From Emcibacter sp. SYSU 3D8 (GTDB lineage Bacteria; Pseudomonadota; Alphaproteobacteria; SMXS01): DNA of 64,000 bases. The notes under the pieces were generated by a model. That model did not search any database, was not told where the DNA came from, and saw only the letters and a list, made by a program, of their open reading frames with translations. Below are positions 1-8,641 of this stretch, one piece after another. The DNA lies in assembly GCF_039655875.1 (NCBI RefSeq), contig NZ_JBBYXK010000003.1, positions 124,001-188,000 of the forward strand, in the 5' to 3' direction. Both the position numbers and the translations under genes were made by a program. Each line of letters begins with the position of its first letter. Positions within the stretch are counted from its first letter, which is position 1.

Positions 1-3
1 GGC

Positions 4-696
4 CTATCGCGACGCCGCCGACAGGATCGGTCCGCCGTCCGGCATCTGCACAAGGACCGCCGTCCTGAGACCGGGCGGCGCCGGCGGCAGCGGCATGACG
101 GTCGTTTCGCCGGTCCAGCCACCGAGGCGGACAAGCGAGCGGACCACATTCCTGTGCGGCAATGTCCGGCCGCCGTTCTCGCCGCGCCGGATCGCCACCT
201 GTACAATCCGCGGTTCGTAACGCACCAGCCACACGTCGGCTGCCCGCGCCGTCCTGCCCGGTCCGATGGTGACCTGCTTCGCCGACAGCGTGACCGCGGG
301 ACCAGCCTGCTGCCGGCGCGCGGCGTCGATCAGCGCGTCCACCTCCTGACGGCGGCTGCCGACGGCATCGGCCCGCCCGTTCACGACGATCTGCGGTGTG
401 AACACGCTGCGTTTGCCCAGCGTGGCGGCGTAATCGTGCTGGCGCCGGGTATATTCCCGGCTGGCGAACGTATCCTTCCAGCCCAGCTTGTCCCAATAGG
501 TGACGCCGAAGCTGAGCGCGACGATGCCCGGCCTTTCGCTCAGCGTGGCCAGTAGGGCATCGGCCGGCGGACACGACGAGCAGCCCTGGCTGGTGAACAA
601 TTCGACGACAACCGGCGCGGTGGCCGACGCGGGCCCGGCTGCCAGGACGATTCCGATCGCCAGCGCGGCCAATCCCGCGCGGATCTTGCGTGACAT
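4..696 (-). CDS. DUF1223 family secreted thioredoxin-like protein
   Basis: 230 aa. An N-terminal signal peptide (hydrophobic stretch about residues 7-24, AxA-like cleavage near residue 26) indicates export. Directly after it comes VELFTSQGCSSCPP, the hallmark of the DUF1223 family, whose CxxC sits on a thioredoxin-like fold. The biochemical role of the family is not established; a periplasmic redox function is inference. The start is supported by GGAGG upstream of the ATG. The gene runs on the minus strand to the window edge and its stop codon is complete at position 4. It stands 52 bp from the amidohydrolase behind it, in the same direction, so co-transcription is possible. Confidence 0.85.
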   Translation of the reverse strand: MSRKIRAGLAALAIGIVLAAGPASATAPVVVELFTSQGCSSCPPADALLATLSERPGIVALSFGVTYWDKLGWKDTFASREYTRRQHDYAATLGKRSVFTPQIVVNGRADAVGSRRQEVDALIDAARRQQAGPAVTLSAKQVTIGPGRTARAADVWLVRYEPRIVQVAIRRGENGGRTLPHRNVVRSLVRLGGWTGETTVMPLPPAPPGLRTAVLVQMPDGGPILSAASR

Positions 697-748
697 GGCT
701 CAGCCTCCATGAAGTCTCATGGATCATTCGCCGGACGCCGCCCAGGAG

Positions 749-1798
749 TTACAGGTCAAGCCTGTAGACCCGTTTCGCTGTGCTCGAGAACAGTGCCGTC
801 TTGTCCGCTTCGGAGAAATCGGCGGTCATGCGCTTGAACGCGTTCCATAGCACCATGTAGGAGCAGCATGACTTGTCGACGGGGAAGTTGCTCTCGAACA
901 TGCAGCGCTCCGGCCCGAAGGTGTCGATGACGAAGAGGTACCAGTCGCGGGTGCGGGCGGCGACATCTTCGGAGGTGGGCGGCGCGGCGTTGTTTTCCCA
1001 GCCGAAGCCGCAGATCGGCATGGTCAGGCCGCCAACCTTGACGCTGACATTGGGGCAGGTGGCCAACTCGGCCATGTCTGCCTTCCATTTGGCCATGACC
1101 TCGGCGTGCCTGCCCGCATAGGGGCCGATGCCGAGGACGCCGCCCACATGGTCGAGGATGATGCTGACCTCGGGCCGCGCGCGGGCCAGTGCCGTCAGCT
1201 CGGGGATTTGCGGGTGATAGAGCCAGGCATCGAAGCTCATGCCATATCTGCCCAGCGTCGCGATGCCCTCGCGGAACGCCGCGTCACCCAGCAGGCCCGG
1301 CGGCGGCACCGGGCGCGCGGGCGGCGGTTTGGATGGATCCCAGCCGGCGGCGATCATGATCGCCCTGTCGACGGCCGGATCGGTGTCCGAGGCAACGGCG
1401 TGCCGGATGCCGCGGAACCGGCCGCGCGCCACCGCCAGGTGGGCGTCGAGCACGTCGGCGACAGCGGCGCCCAGACGAAGATTCGCGTGGCCGACGATGC
1501 CGGCGTTCATCCGCGACGTGCCATAAATGCCGCTGGCGCTCATGGCCGCGATACCGTTGACGAATTCGGTCTCGCCGATCGGCCGCAGCGGCTCCGGCCC
1601 GTCGATCCGGTGCATGGACGCGGCCTGCACATAGACGGTGGCGATGATGTTGTGGCCCTGCTGGTCGGCCAGGAATTCATCCAGCAGATAGCGGAAGCCC
1701 GGTCGCTCCCACAGATGATGATGGGGGTCGACGATGGGGCGGTCAGGGTCGAGCGCCTCTTCCTTCACAAGCTCCAGCCATTCAGCCCGCGGCGCCAT
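749..1798 (-). CDS. amidohydrolase family protein (amidohydrolase_2, lactonase-like)
   Basis: 349 aa. The N-terminal metal-binding motif DPHHHLW (about residue 24), a mid-protein ILDHVGG and a late ESNFPVDK place it in the amidohydrolase-related TIM-barrel family (PF04909), which includes 2-pyrone-4,6-dicarboxylate lactonase, fuconolactonase and decarboxylase-type enzymes. The substrate cannot be assigned. The start has a strong GGGAGG ribosome site before the ATG. No signal peptide, so probably cytosolic. The neighbouring orphan binding protein runs in the opposite direction and the two share the 1799-1973 region for promoters. Confidence 0.85.
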   Translation of the reverse strand: MAPRAEWLELVKEEALDPDRPIVDPHHHLWERPGFRYLLDEFLADQQGHNIIATVYVQAASMHRIDGPEPLRPIGETEFVNGIAAMSASGIYGTSRMNAGIVGHANLRLGAAVADVLDAHLAVARGRFRGIRHAVASDTDPAVDRAIMIAAGWDPSKPPPARPVPPPGLLGDAAFREGIATLGRYGMSFDAWLYHPQIPELTALARARPEVSIILDHVGGVLGIGPYAGRHAEVMAKWKADMAELATCPNVSVKVGGLTMPICGFGWENNAAPPTSEDVAARTRDWYLFVIDTFGPERCMFESNFPVDKSCCSYMVLWNAFKRMTADFSEADKTALFSSTAKRVYRLDL

Positions 1799-1973
1799 AT
1801 CCTGCCTCCCCCGTCACGCGTCTCGCGGCAAGAATAAGCGGCATCGCCGCGTCGCCCAAAACAATTCATCGGGCCTGTGATCAGGTGCGGCGCACCGCAA
1901 TCTCCAGTTGATCTTCGCCGCGGGATTCCGGACTCTGGCTAGGCAGCTATCCGCACATCCAGAGGCAGGGCCA

Positions 1974-3188
1974 ATGGCCGACGAACCGCAACGCGCACCC
2001 GTGTTCTGGGACCAGAAGTTCCGGGAAGTTGTGCTGCGCCATCATGGTCCCAGCTATTCCGCCATCGGTCAGATCGCCCTGCAGGCAGAGAAGGATCTGG
2101 GCTTCCGGATCGAGATGACGGTGGACGACGAGGACACCCTGATCCAGCGGGCGATCACCGAGCCCGAGTTCACCGATATCCTCGATCTGGATCACTGGGC
2201 GTACGAACTGGTGGTGCCAAGGGGCGTGCTTCAGGGGATCCCGCTATTTCGCTACGACTGGTGGGACCAGACATTGCCGATCTTCACCACCGGCACGCGG
2301 CCGGACGGCACCGCCACGCCGCGCCAGGGCAGCAATCCCTTCACGGTGCAGTATCTGGATACGCCGTCGAGCAAGCAGTTCGCGCCCGGCCAGACAGATA
2401 CGATCGCCATGGTGCCGCACATTCTCAACGCCGACACGCTGGGCGTGCGCACCGATCTGATCGGCCGGCCGGTGAGAAGCTGGTCCGATCTGGTCAATCC
2501 CGAGTTCAAAGGCAGGGCGGCGCTGGTCGATATCCCGGCGATCGGCATCCTCGACGCGGCCATGGCGCTCGAGGCGGCGGGCGTTGTGCGCTATGCCGAC
2601 ATGGGAAACATGACCCGCGCCGAGATCGATGCCACCGTGGACCGGCTCATGGAACTGAAGAAATCCGGCCATTTCACCATCCTGTGGCAGCGTTACGAGG
2701 AATCGATCGATCTGCTCGCCTCGGGTGACGTGGTGATCCAGTCCATGTGGGCGCCCGCCGTGTCCAAGGTACGGGCTCTCGGGGTGCAATGCGACTATCC
2801 CGGATTGGCGGAAGGCTACCGCGGCTGGTCGGCCGGCCTCAGCATCATGCGCCATGTGGACGGCCTGACGCTCGAGGCCGCCTACCAGTACATGAACTGG
2901 TACAATGCAGGCTGGGCCGGCGCCTATGTGGCTCGGGCCGGCTATTACAGTTCGGTGCCGGCCACCGCACGCGACTTCCTCACCCGCAACGAATGGGATT
3001 TCTGGTACGAGGGCCGCCCGTCGGTCGAGCCGATCACCGACGCCTTCGGCGACGTGATCAGCCCCGCCGGTTTCCTGCGGTTCGGCGGCGCCATCTGGGA
3101 CCGGCTGGGCCGGATCGCCTGCTGGAACACGGTGATGGACGAGCAAGATCATCTCGACCGCCGCTGGCAGGAATTCAGGGATGCCTGA
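1974..3188 (+). CDS. extracellular solute-binding protein, PotD/PotF-like, without visible signal peptide
   Basis: 404 aa from the ATG at 1974, preceded by AGGCAGGG; an in-frame start at 1908 exists but has no ribosome site. Residues such as VRTDLIGRPVRSWSDLVNPEFKG and the C-terminal ...NWYNAGWAGAYVARAGYYSSVP stretch match the two-lobed periplasmic binding proteins of spermidine/putrescine ABC importers. No Sec or Tat signal is visible with either start and no permease or ATPase gene is adjacent. It may be a true binding protein with an unusual export route or a cytoplasmic ligand-binding derivative. Ligand unknown. Confidence 0.75.
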   Translation: MADEPQRAPVFWDQKFREVVLRHHGPSYSAIGQIALQAEKDLGFRIEMTVDDEDTLIQRAITEPEFTDILDLDHWAYELVVPRGVLQGIPLFRYDWWDQTLPIFTTGTRPDGTATPRQGSNPFTVQYLDTPSSKQFAPGQTDTIAMVPHILNADTLGVRTDLIGRPVRSWSDLVNPEFKGRAALVDIPAIGILDAAMALEAAGVVRYADMGNMTRAEIDATVDRLMELKKSGHFTILWQRYEESIDLLASGDVVIQSMWAPAVSKVRALGVQCDYPGLAEGYRGWSAGLSIMRHVDGLTLEAAYQYMNWYNAGWAGAYVARAGYYSSVPATARDFLTRNEWDFWYEGRPSVEPITDAFGDVISPAGFLRFGGAIWDRLGRIACWNTVMDEQDHLDRRWQEFRDA

Positions 3189-3320
3189 CAGGCGGGATCG
3201 ATCGCCCGACGCTGGCTTGGTGTAAGACCGTTCCGTCCTACTTAAGGCGTATTGTCGAGGGATAGTGCCACAGACGGATTTTCCGCATGTCGCGCAGCCC
3301 CGTCACCAAAGGAACCGAAG

Positions 3321-3677
3321 ATGAGTCGACCCCCCGATCGCGCGAAGCCGGTTCGCACCGCCAAAGTTGACGAGCGAACGTCACTGCAGCGCTACAGGGA
3401 CGCCGACAAGGCGCAGCAGGCGACCTCCGGCGTGGGCGAGCCGCCGCAATCCCTGAGTGACGCGGAAGCCGGTTGCTGGCGCGAGCTCATCGCGCTCTCG
3501 GGGTCCATGGTGCTTACGGGCGCCGACAGATGGCGCGTCGAGATGGTCTCGCGCCTCATGGCCACGGTCAGGTCGGGGGAGTTCAAGGACTTCGAATTGC
3601 GCTCCCTCGACCGTCTCCTTGGGCAGATGGGTATCCCGCTGGCAGAATTCGCCCATCCTGCGCCAGGCACCGCCTGA
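3321..3677 (+). CDS. small protein resembling P27-type phage terminase small subunit
   Basis: 118 aa from the ATG at 3321 (AAGGA upstream); a longer frame opens at 3252. After a basic, disordered N-terminus, the middle reads LSDAEAGCWREL...LTGADRWRVEMVSRL, which follows the pattern of P27-like terminase small subunits (helix with Trp, then a Leu-Thr-x-x-Asp turn and a long helix). The resemblance is distant. No terminase large subunit or other phage gene is nearby, so it is either a domesticated relic or an unrelated helical protein. The role is unknown. Confidence 0.5.
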   Translation: MSRPPDRAKPVRTAKVDERTSLQRYRDADKAQQATSGVGEPPQSLSDAEAGCWRELIALSGSMVLTGADRWRVEMVSRLMATVRSGEFKDFELRSLDRLLGQMGIPLAEFAHPAPGTA

Positions 3678-3694
3678 TCCGGCGGGCGAGTCGC

Positions 3695-4516
3695 CTATTC
3701 CTTCGGCGGGTAGGCGTTCTGGCTCATCATGGCCATCACCTGCTTCGGCTCCTTGAAGCCGGGCTGGGCGGAGTCGCCGAACGCCGCCATCAGCGCATCG
3801 CACCGGGCCTGCACATGGGCGCGGTAGTCGCCATGGGTGAAGACGTAGAGCTCATTGGCCTTGATGGCCTCCACCACGCGCCGGCCCACGTCGGATGCGT
3901 TCATGCCGGTCGGCGGGCCGTCGGCGGGCCGTCCGCTGAGATTGCTGACGACGGTGCCGGGCATCAGGATCGACACGCCGATATTGTCGGGCTTCAGCTC
4001 CCAGGCCATCACCTCGCCGAAGCCGACCGCGGCATATTTGGCCACCACGTAATCGCCGATGGGCGACGCCGCCACGGCGCCGGCCATGGACGAGGTGATG
4101 ACGATGTGTCCACCCTCGCCATGGGCGCGCAGCAGGCCCAGCATGTAGTGGACCGTGTTGTAGACGCCGGTCAGATTGATGGCCATCATCCGGTCCCACT
4201 TCTCCGGCTCGGTCTCGGCAACCTTGGCGCCCGACGGCGGAATGCCCGCATTGGCACACACCACATGCAGCTTGCCGAACGCCGTGATCTTCCTGGCCGC
4301 GTCCTCCAGCGCGCCCCGGTCGGTGACGTCGAGCAGCATGGTCAGCACGTCGGTGCCGCGCGCCTTGAAGTGTTTCTCTGTCTGGTCGAGCCCGGCCTTG
4401 TTGACGTCGGCGATGACCAGCCGCATGCCCTTGTCGGCGAACGCGTCCGCCATGGCCAGGCCGATGCCGCTGGCGCCGCCCGTGATGAAGGCCGTCCGGC
4501 CCGATAGATCGCGCAT
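3695..4516 (-). CDS. SDR family oxidoreductase
   Basis: 273 aa from the ATG at 4516, with GGGAGA upstream; the frame continues to 4558 without a better start. Classical short-chain dehydrogenase/reductase: TGGASGIG cofactor loop near the N-terminus, NAG at about residue 92, catalytic Ser in TSSMAG and Tyr/Lys in YVVAK. The C-terminus carries about 40 residues beyond the Rossmann core (ARCDALMAAFGDSAQP), as in the larger catabolic SDRs. NAD(P)-dependent alcohol/ketone oxidoreductase; substrate unknown. It is convergent with the terminase-like gene (17 bp apart) and divergent from putA. Confidence 0.85.
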   Translation of the reverse strand: MRDLSGRTAFITGGASGIGLAMADAFADKGMRLVIADVNKAGLDQTEKHFKARGTDVLTMLLDVTDRGALEDAARKITAFGKLHVVCANAGIPPSGAKVAETEPEKWDRMMAINLTGVYNTVHYMLGLLRAHGEGGHIVITSSMAGAVAASPIGDYVVAKYAAVGFGEVMAWELKPDNIGVSILMPGTVVSNLSGRPADGPPTGMNASDVGRRVVEAIKANELYVFTHGDYRAHVQARCDALMAAFGDSAQPGFKEPKQVMAMMSQNAYPPKE

Positions 4517-4650
4517 CCTGAATTCTCCCCTGGAATGATGCCCAGAGTTGGGCGGCATCCGCCGCGCAAGTCAAGCATGAGGGTCAAGCAGATGACGGGG
4601 GCCGTTCTGGCGCCATGTTATGATGAGGCACATCCTGCGACAGGAAATCG

Positions 4651-7600
4651 ATGAGCAGCCAAACCCGCCAGGCCATCGCCGAGGCTTATCTCCGGGACGA
4701 GACCGACGCGGTCGCGCGGCTGGTCCCTGTCGCCCGGCTGGCGCCCGGGGAAGCGCGCGAGACCGACAGGGTCGCGCGCCTGCTGGTCGCCGCGGCGCGC
4801 GACGGCCGCAGGCGGCAGGGCGGCATCGACCGCTTCATGCAGGAATACGATTTGTCGACCGAGGAAGGCATCGCGCTGCTGTGCGTTGCCGAAGCCATGC
4901 TGCGTATTCCCGATACCGAAACCGTCGACGAGCTGATCGAAAGCCGCATCGGCTCGGCAAGCTGGCGGGCCCATCTGGGCGAGTCCGATTCGCTGTTCGT
5001 CAACGCCTCGACCTACGGACTGGTGCTGGGCGCACGGGTGCTGCGCATGGCCGACGACGCGGGCGGCCTGCTGCCGCGCCTTGTCGGCCGCATGGGAGAG
5101 CCGGTGGTGCGCGCCGCGATCCGCCAGGCCATGCTGCTGCTCGCCGGCAAGTTCGTCATGGGCGAGACCATCGAGAAGGCGCTGAAAGCCACCGCCAACT
5201 GGCCCGGCTACCGGTTTTCGTTCGACATGCTGGGCGAGGCGGCGATGACCGCGGCCCAGGCCCAGGACTATTTCGACCGCTACCTGGTGTCGATCATGGC
5301 GGTCGCAAAGGGCGCCGGTCCGTTCGATCCGCTCACCGCGCCGGGCGTGTCGGTAAAGCTGTCTGCGCTGCATCCCCGTTACGAGCCGGGCCAACGGGAC
5401 CGGGTGATGGCCGAACTTGTGCCCAAGCTCCACAAGCTGGCCGTGGCCGCACGCGGCGCTGGCGTCCTGCTGACCGTCGATGCCGAGGAAGCCGCGCGGC
5501 TTGACCTGTCGCTTGAGGTCATCGAGGCGGTCGCGGACGCGCCCGGTCTGGCGGGCTGGGACGGCTTCGGCCTCGCGGTACAGGCATACGGCAAGCGCGC
5601 CATGGCAGTGCTCGATTGGCTGGCGGAAAAGGGCCGCGTCACCGGACGGCGCTGGCCGGTGCGGCTGGTGAAGGGCGCGTATTGGGACAGCGAGATCAAG
5701 CTGGCCCAGCAGCTCGGCCTCGACGAGTTCCCGGTGTTCACCCGCAAGGGCGCCACGGATGTATCATACCTGGCCTGCGCCCGGCGGATGCTGGCCCAGC
5801 CCTACATCGTGCCCCAGTTCGCCACCCACAATGCCCACACCGTCGCCGCCGTTCATGCCATGGCGGGTGGACGCAGTGACTACGAGTTCCAGCGGCTGTT
5901 CGGCATGGGCGACGCACTGCACGAGCAGGCTGTGAAATCCCTGGGCGTCTCGTGCCGCATCTACGCGCCGGTGGGCAGCCACGAGACCCTGCTGCCCTAT
6001 CTGGTGCGCCGGCTGCTGGAGAACGGCGCCAACACCTCCTTTGTCAACCGGCTGGCCGATGATGACGTGCCGGTCGAGGCGGTGATCGCCGATCCGGTCG
6101 AGCGGGTGGCGGCATTGAAATCCAAGCCGCATCCGGCGGTTCGGCGGCCGGCGGATCTCTACCAGCCGGAGCGGCGCAACGCACGGGGCCTGATCGTCAG
6201 CGAGCCGCCCTTCGGCGATGCGATCAGGCGCGATATGGCGGCCGCCCTTGCGGTGCCGCTGCAGGGGCATGCGCTGGTTGGCGGGCAGCCGGTGGGCGGC
6301 GAGCCCGTCGACCTGCGCGAGCCAGCGGACAGGTCGAGACTGGTGGGCACCATGGTCAATGCCGGTGCGGCGGACGTCGACCGCGCCCTGTCGCTGGCGG
6401 TTGCCGCCGCAGCGTCCTGGGACCAACGGGGCGGCGCGGCGCGCGCGGCAATCCTGGAAAAAGCCGCAGACCTGTTCGAGCGCGACCGGGCGCTGCTGAT
6501 GGCGCTGTGCGTGCGCGAGGGCGGCAAGACCGTGCCCAACGCGCTCGCCGAGCTGCGCGAGGCGACGGACTTCCTGCGATATTATGCGGCGCAGGCCCGG
6601 CTGCGTTTCGAACGTCCAATGGTGCTGCCGGGGCCGGACGGCGAGCGTAACGAGCTGACGTTGCGCGGGCGCGGCGTGTTCGCCTGCATCAGTCCATGGA
6701 ACTTCCCGCTGGCCATCTTCACCGGCCAGGTCGCGGCCGCGCTGGCGGCCGGCAACGCGGTGTGCGCCAAGCCGGCGGGGCCGACGCCGCTGACTGGCTT
6801 CGCCGCGATCCGGCTGCTTCACGAGGCAGGCGTGCCCGTCGACGTGCTGCACTTCCTGCCCGGTCGCGGCGCAGCGGTGGGCGGTGCGCTCATTGGTGAC
6901 CGGCGGATTGCCGGTGTTGCGTTCACCGGCTCGAACGACACGGCGGACAATATCCAGCGCAACCTCGCCGCGCGCGGCGGCGCCATCGTGCCATTCATCG
7001 CCGAGACCGGCGGCATCAACGCCATGATCATCGATTCCAGCGCCTTGCTCGAGCGGGCGGTGGCGGATGCGATTCGCTCGGCTTTCGACAGCGCCGGTCA
7101 GCGCTGTTCGGCCGCCCGCGTCGTGTTCGTGCAGGCCGATGTGCATGACGCGTTCACCAGCCTGTTGACCGGCGCCATGGCCGAACTCCGGCTGGGCGAT
7201 CCCATAAGTGAATCGACCGACATCGGTCCGATCATCGACGAGACATCGCGCGATAAGCTGGCCGCCTATGTGGCGGAGATGAGCGGGCGGGGCCTCGACG
7301 TCGTCAGCAGCGGCACGGTGCCCCGCGACGGCGTCTTCCTGCAGCCGCATCTGATCCGGTTTGCCAGGCCGCAGATGCCGGCGCGCGAAGTGTTTGGCCC
7401 GGTGCTGCATGTGGCGCCCTATGCCGGCGAGTCGCTCGATGGGCTGTGCGATCTGATCAACGGCGCGGGCTTCGGCCTTACCCTGTCATTGCACACGAGG
7501 CTGCCGTCGGTCATCGACCGGGTCGCAGCGCGCATGAAGGTCGGGAATATCTACGTGAACCGGGACCAGATCGGCGCCGTCGTCGGCATCCAGCCGTTCG

Positions 7601-7752
7601 GTGGCGAGGGTCTGTCCGGGACCGGCCCGAAGGCAGGCGGTCCTCACTATCTGACGCGTTTCTCGGTGGAGCGGGCTGCGGCCAGCAACGTGGCCGCCAT
7701 CGGCGGCGTGACCGACCTTTTGTCGCTCGACCCCTGGCAGGACGTGCCCTGA
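4651..7752 (+). CDS. putA: bifunctional proline dehydrogenase / L-glutamate gamma-semialdehyde dehydrogenase
   Basis: 1033 aa, start supported by AGGAAATCG before the ATG. Residues about 170-470 form the FAD-dependent proline dehydrogenase barrel (SVKLSALHPRYE, RLVKGAYWDSEIK, YAPVGSHETLLPYLVRRLLENG). Residues about 520-1000 form the aldehyde dehydrogenase, with general base Glu near 783 (FIAETGG) and nucleophile Cys near 818 (SAGQRCSAA). Together they oxidise proline to glutamate with channelled P5C. The ribbon-helix-helix DNA-binding domain of enterobacterial PutA is absent, so this PutA should not repress its own gene, and no PutR-type regulator is adjacent. An extended -10 (TG-T-TATGAT, 4617-4624) lies just upstream. 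Confidence 0.96.
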   Translation: MSSQTRQAIAEAYLRDETDAVARLVPVARLAPGEARETDRVARLLVAAARDGRRRQGGIDRFMQEYDLSTEEGIALLCVAEAMLRIPDTETVDELIESRIGSASWRAHLGESDSLFVNASTYGLVLGARVLRMADDAGGLLPRLVGRMGEPVVRAAIRQAMLLLAGKFVMGETIEKALKATANWPGYRFSFDMLGEAAMTAAQAQDYFDRYLVSIMAVAKGAGPFDPLTAPGVSVKLSALHPRYEPGQRDRVMAELVPKLHKLAVAARGAGVLLTVDAEEAARLDLSLEVIEAVADAPGLAGWDGFGLAVQAYGKRAMAVLDWLAEKGRVTGRRWPVRLVKGAYWDSEIKLAQQLGLDEFPVFTRKGATDVSYLACARRMLAQPYIVPQFATHNAHTVAAVHAMAGGRSDYEFQRLFGMGDALHEQAVKSLGVSCRIYAPVGSHETLLPYLVRRLLENGANTSFVNRLADDDVPVEAVIADPVERVAALKSKPHPAVRRPADLYQPERRNARGLIVSEPPFGDAIRRDMAAALAVPLQGHALVGGQPVGGEPVDLREPADRSRLVGTMVNAGAADVDRALSLAVAAAASWDQRGGAARAAILEKAADLFERDRALLMALCVREGGKTVPNALAELREATDFLRYYAAQARLRFERPMVLPGPDGERNELTLRGRGVFACISPWNFPLAIFTGQVAAALAAGNAVCAKPAGPTPLTGFAAIRLLHEAGVPVDVLHFLPGRGAAVGGALIGDRRIAGVAFTGSNDTADNIQRNLAARGGAIVPFIAETGGINAMIIDSSALLERAVADAIRSAFDSAGQRCSAARVVFVQADVHDAFTSLLTGAMAELRLGDPISESTDIGPIIDETSRDKLAAYVAEMSGRGLDVVSSGTVPRDGVFLQPHLIRFARPQMPAREVFGPVLHVAPYAGESLDGLCDLINGAGFGLTLSLHTRLPSVIDRVAARMKVGNIYVNRDQIGAVVGIQPFGGEGLSGTGPKAGGPHYLTRFSVERAAASNVAAIGGVTDLLSLDPWQDVP

Positions 7753-7756
7753 ACGC

Positions 7757-7782
7757 AAAAAAGGCGGTCCTTGCGGACCGCC
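7757..7782 (-). terminator. intrinsic terminator of the cold-shock gene
   Basis: A perfect 8-bp stem GGCGGTCC/GGACCGCC (7763-7770 and 7775-7782) with a TTGC loop. Read on the minus strand it is followed by six T residues (A-run at 7757-7762 on the plus strand), a textbook Rho-independent terminator about 55 bp after the csp stop. It also lies 10 bp after putA, where a CTCT follows the stem, so it may weakly stop putA transcription. Confidence 0.85.
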
Positions 7783-7835
7783 TCTCGCCCCGGCGAGCCG
7801 AAGCTCATGCCAGGGACGGCATGAAATGCCGCAGC

Positions 7836-8045
7836 TTAGCCGATCTGCAGATTGCAGGCCGACGACTTGCCGGTCTTGCGATCTTTTTCGAGCTCGAAGC
7901 CAAGCTTCTGGCCCTCATTGAGGCTGGTGTGCCCGGCGCGCTCGACGGCCGAGATGTGCACGAAAACGTCGGCGCTGCCGTCGTCGGGCTGGATGAATCC
8001 GAAGCCCTTCTGGGCGTTGAACCACTTCACGGTTCCATTGGTCAT
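7836..8045 (-). CDS. cold-shock domain protein (CspA family)
   Basis: 69 aa. The start at 8045 is fixed by AAGGAACG upstream and by the family N-terminus ([10 protein letters not shown]). RNP1 (KGFGFIQP) and RNP2 (DVFVHISAV) motifs are intact, giving the five-stranded beta-barrel that binds single-stranded nucleic acid and acts as an RNA chaperone. Monocistronic: own sigma70-like promoter about 140 nt upstream, long leader and strong terminator. A second copy lies at 49053-49262. Several csp paralogues per genome are normal in alphaproteobacteria; which are cold-induced cannot be told here. Confidence 0.95.
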   Translation of the reverse strand: MTNGTVKWFNAQKGFGFIQPDDGSADVFVHISAVERAGHTSLNEGQKLGFELEKDRKTGKSSACNLQIG

Positions 8046-8193
8046 AGTGCGTTCCTTGTGGAATAGAATCATCGGCCGGAACAGTTCCGGACGAACCAAA
8101 TTTTCGATATTGAGGGGGTCAGGGTTGGCGCTCGCACTTTACTGGAGCATCGAGCTTGGCCGTACCAATACGAATTTGATGAGGCGTAGTTAG

Positions 8194-8221
8194 AGTATAA
8201 ATACGGAAGATGCAAGCGCAA
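8194..8221 (-). promoter_or_regulatory. sigma70-like promoter of the cold-shock gene with long 5' leader
   Basis: On the minus strand TTGCGC (8221-8216), a 16-nt spacer and TATACT (8199-8194). Transcription would start near 8187 and leave a leader of about 140 nt before the csp ATG at 8045. Long leaders are characteristic of cold-regulated csp mRNAs. The leader holds a perfect inverted repeat CCGGAAC-A-GTTCCGG around 8077-8091. Confidence 0.5.
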
Positions 8222-8239
8222 TATTGGTTATTATTTCTT

Positions 8240-8267
8240 TGCCGGATGTCCGGCATGGAATTTTTTT
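8240..8267 (+). promoter_or_regulatory. inverted repeat followed by T-run (terminator or operator)
   Basis: TGCCGGA-TG-TCCGGCA (8240-8255) is a perfect 7-bp inverted repeat followed after five bases by seven T residues (8261-8267). It looks like a plus-strand terminator, but no plus-strand gene ends nearby. It sits directly upstream of the EcfG-like promoter at 8268, so an operator or a barrier between the divergent units is equally likely. Confidence 0.35.
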
Positions 8268-8292
8268 GGAAAACATTGTATAGTCATTCGTT
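8268..8292 (+). promoter_or_regulatory. EcfG-like promoter candidate (one mismatch) for the sigma-region-2-like gene
   Basis: GGAAA (8268-8272), 16-nt spacer, CGTT (8289-8292). The consensus read by EcfG general-stress sigma factors is GGAAC-N16/17-CGTT, so only the last -35 base differs. Predicted start near 8300, about 70 nt before the ATG at 8369. The flanking 8046-8368 region is visibly AT-richer than its surroundings and contains no other gene. Confidence 0.4.
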
Positions 8293-8368
8293 CAGCCCCT
8301 CTAAACGACCTTGCGTGGCCATCCGCCCGTCGGCGCCATGCAATCCCGCGATACCATGAAAGACCGCT

Positions 8369-8632
8369 ATGCCCATGGAAGCGTCCCGCCGGCGCGAAGA
8401 GATATTCTTGATGGAACCCGAGTTGCATGCCTGGGCGTCGTCCTACACGGACGACCCGAATCTGGCCTATGCACTGGTGCATCACACCATCATGAAGTCC
8501 TGGAACGCGCTGAACCGGCCGGCCGCTGCAGTGACAACCCGGACGTGGCTTGCCGAGTTGATGTGGCACACGGTGAGCACCATGGATTGCTTCGATGACA
8601 CGCGCCAGTCCGACGGCAGGCTACTCAACTAG
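8369..8632 (+). CDS. small protein resembling an isolated ECF sigma region 2
   Basis: 87 aa from the ATG at 8369; starts at 8375 or 8411 are possible and the ribosome site is weak. Residues about 16-65 can be laid against region 2 of the EcfG-type sigma at 13826: LHAWASSYTDDPNLAYALV against LRAFGRSLSGTRDRADDLV, then TIMKSWNA against TLMKAWAA, and a TxTxxWLAELMW segment where sigma has the FRAWTFVIL core. There is no region 4. The -10-contacting acidic pair DD is replaced by YA. It could be a decoy, an anti-sigma partner or a relic; the intact frame and tight linkage to the next gene argue against a relic. It lies 9 bp before the 8642 gene. Confidence 0.5.
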   Translation: MPMEASRRREEIFLMEPELHAWASSYTDDPNLAYALVHHTIMKSWNALNRPAAAVTTRTWLAELMWHTVSTMDCFDDTRQSDGRLLN

Positions 8633-8641
8633 GATACGGAT

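Noticed and set aside
8311-8598. An alternative 95-codon frame overlapping the sigma-region-2-like gene
   Set aside because: Its translation has no hydrophobic core pattern and no family resemblance, and the other frame aligns with sigma region 2.
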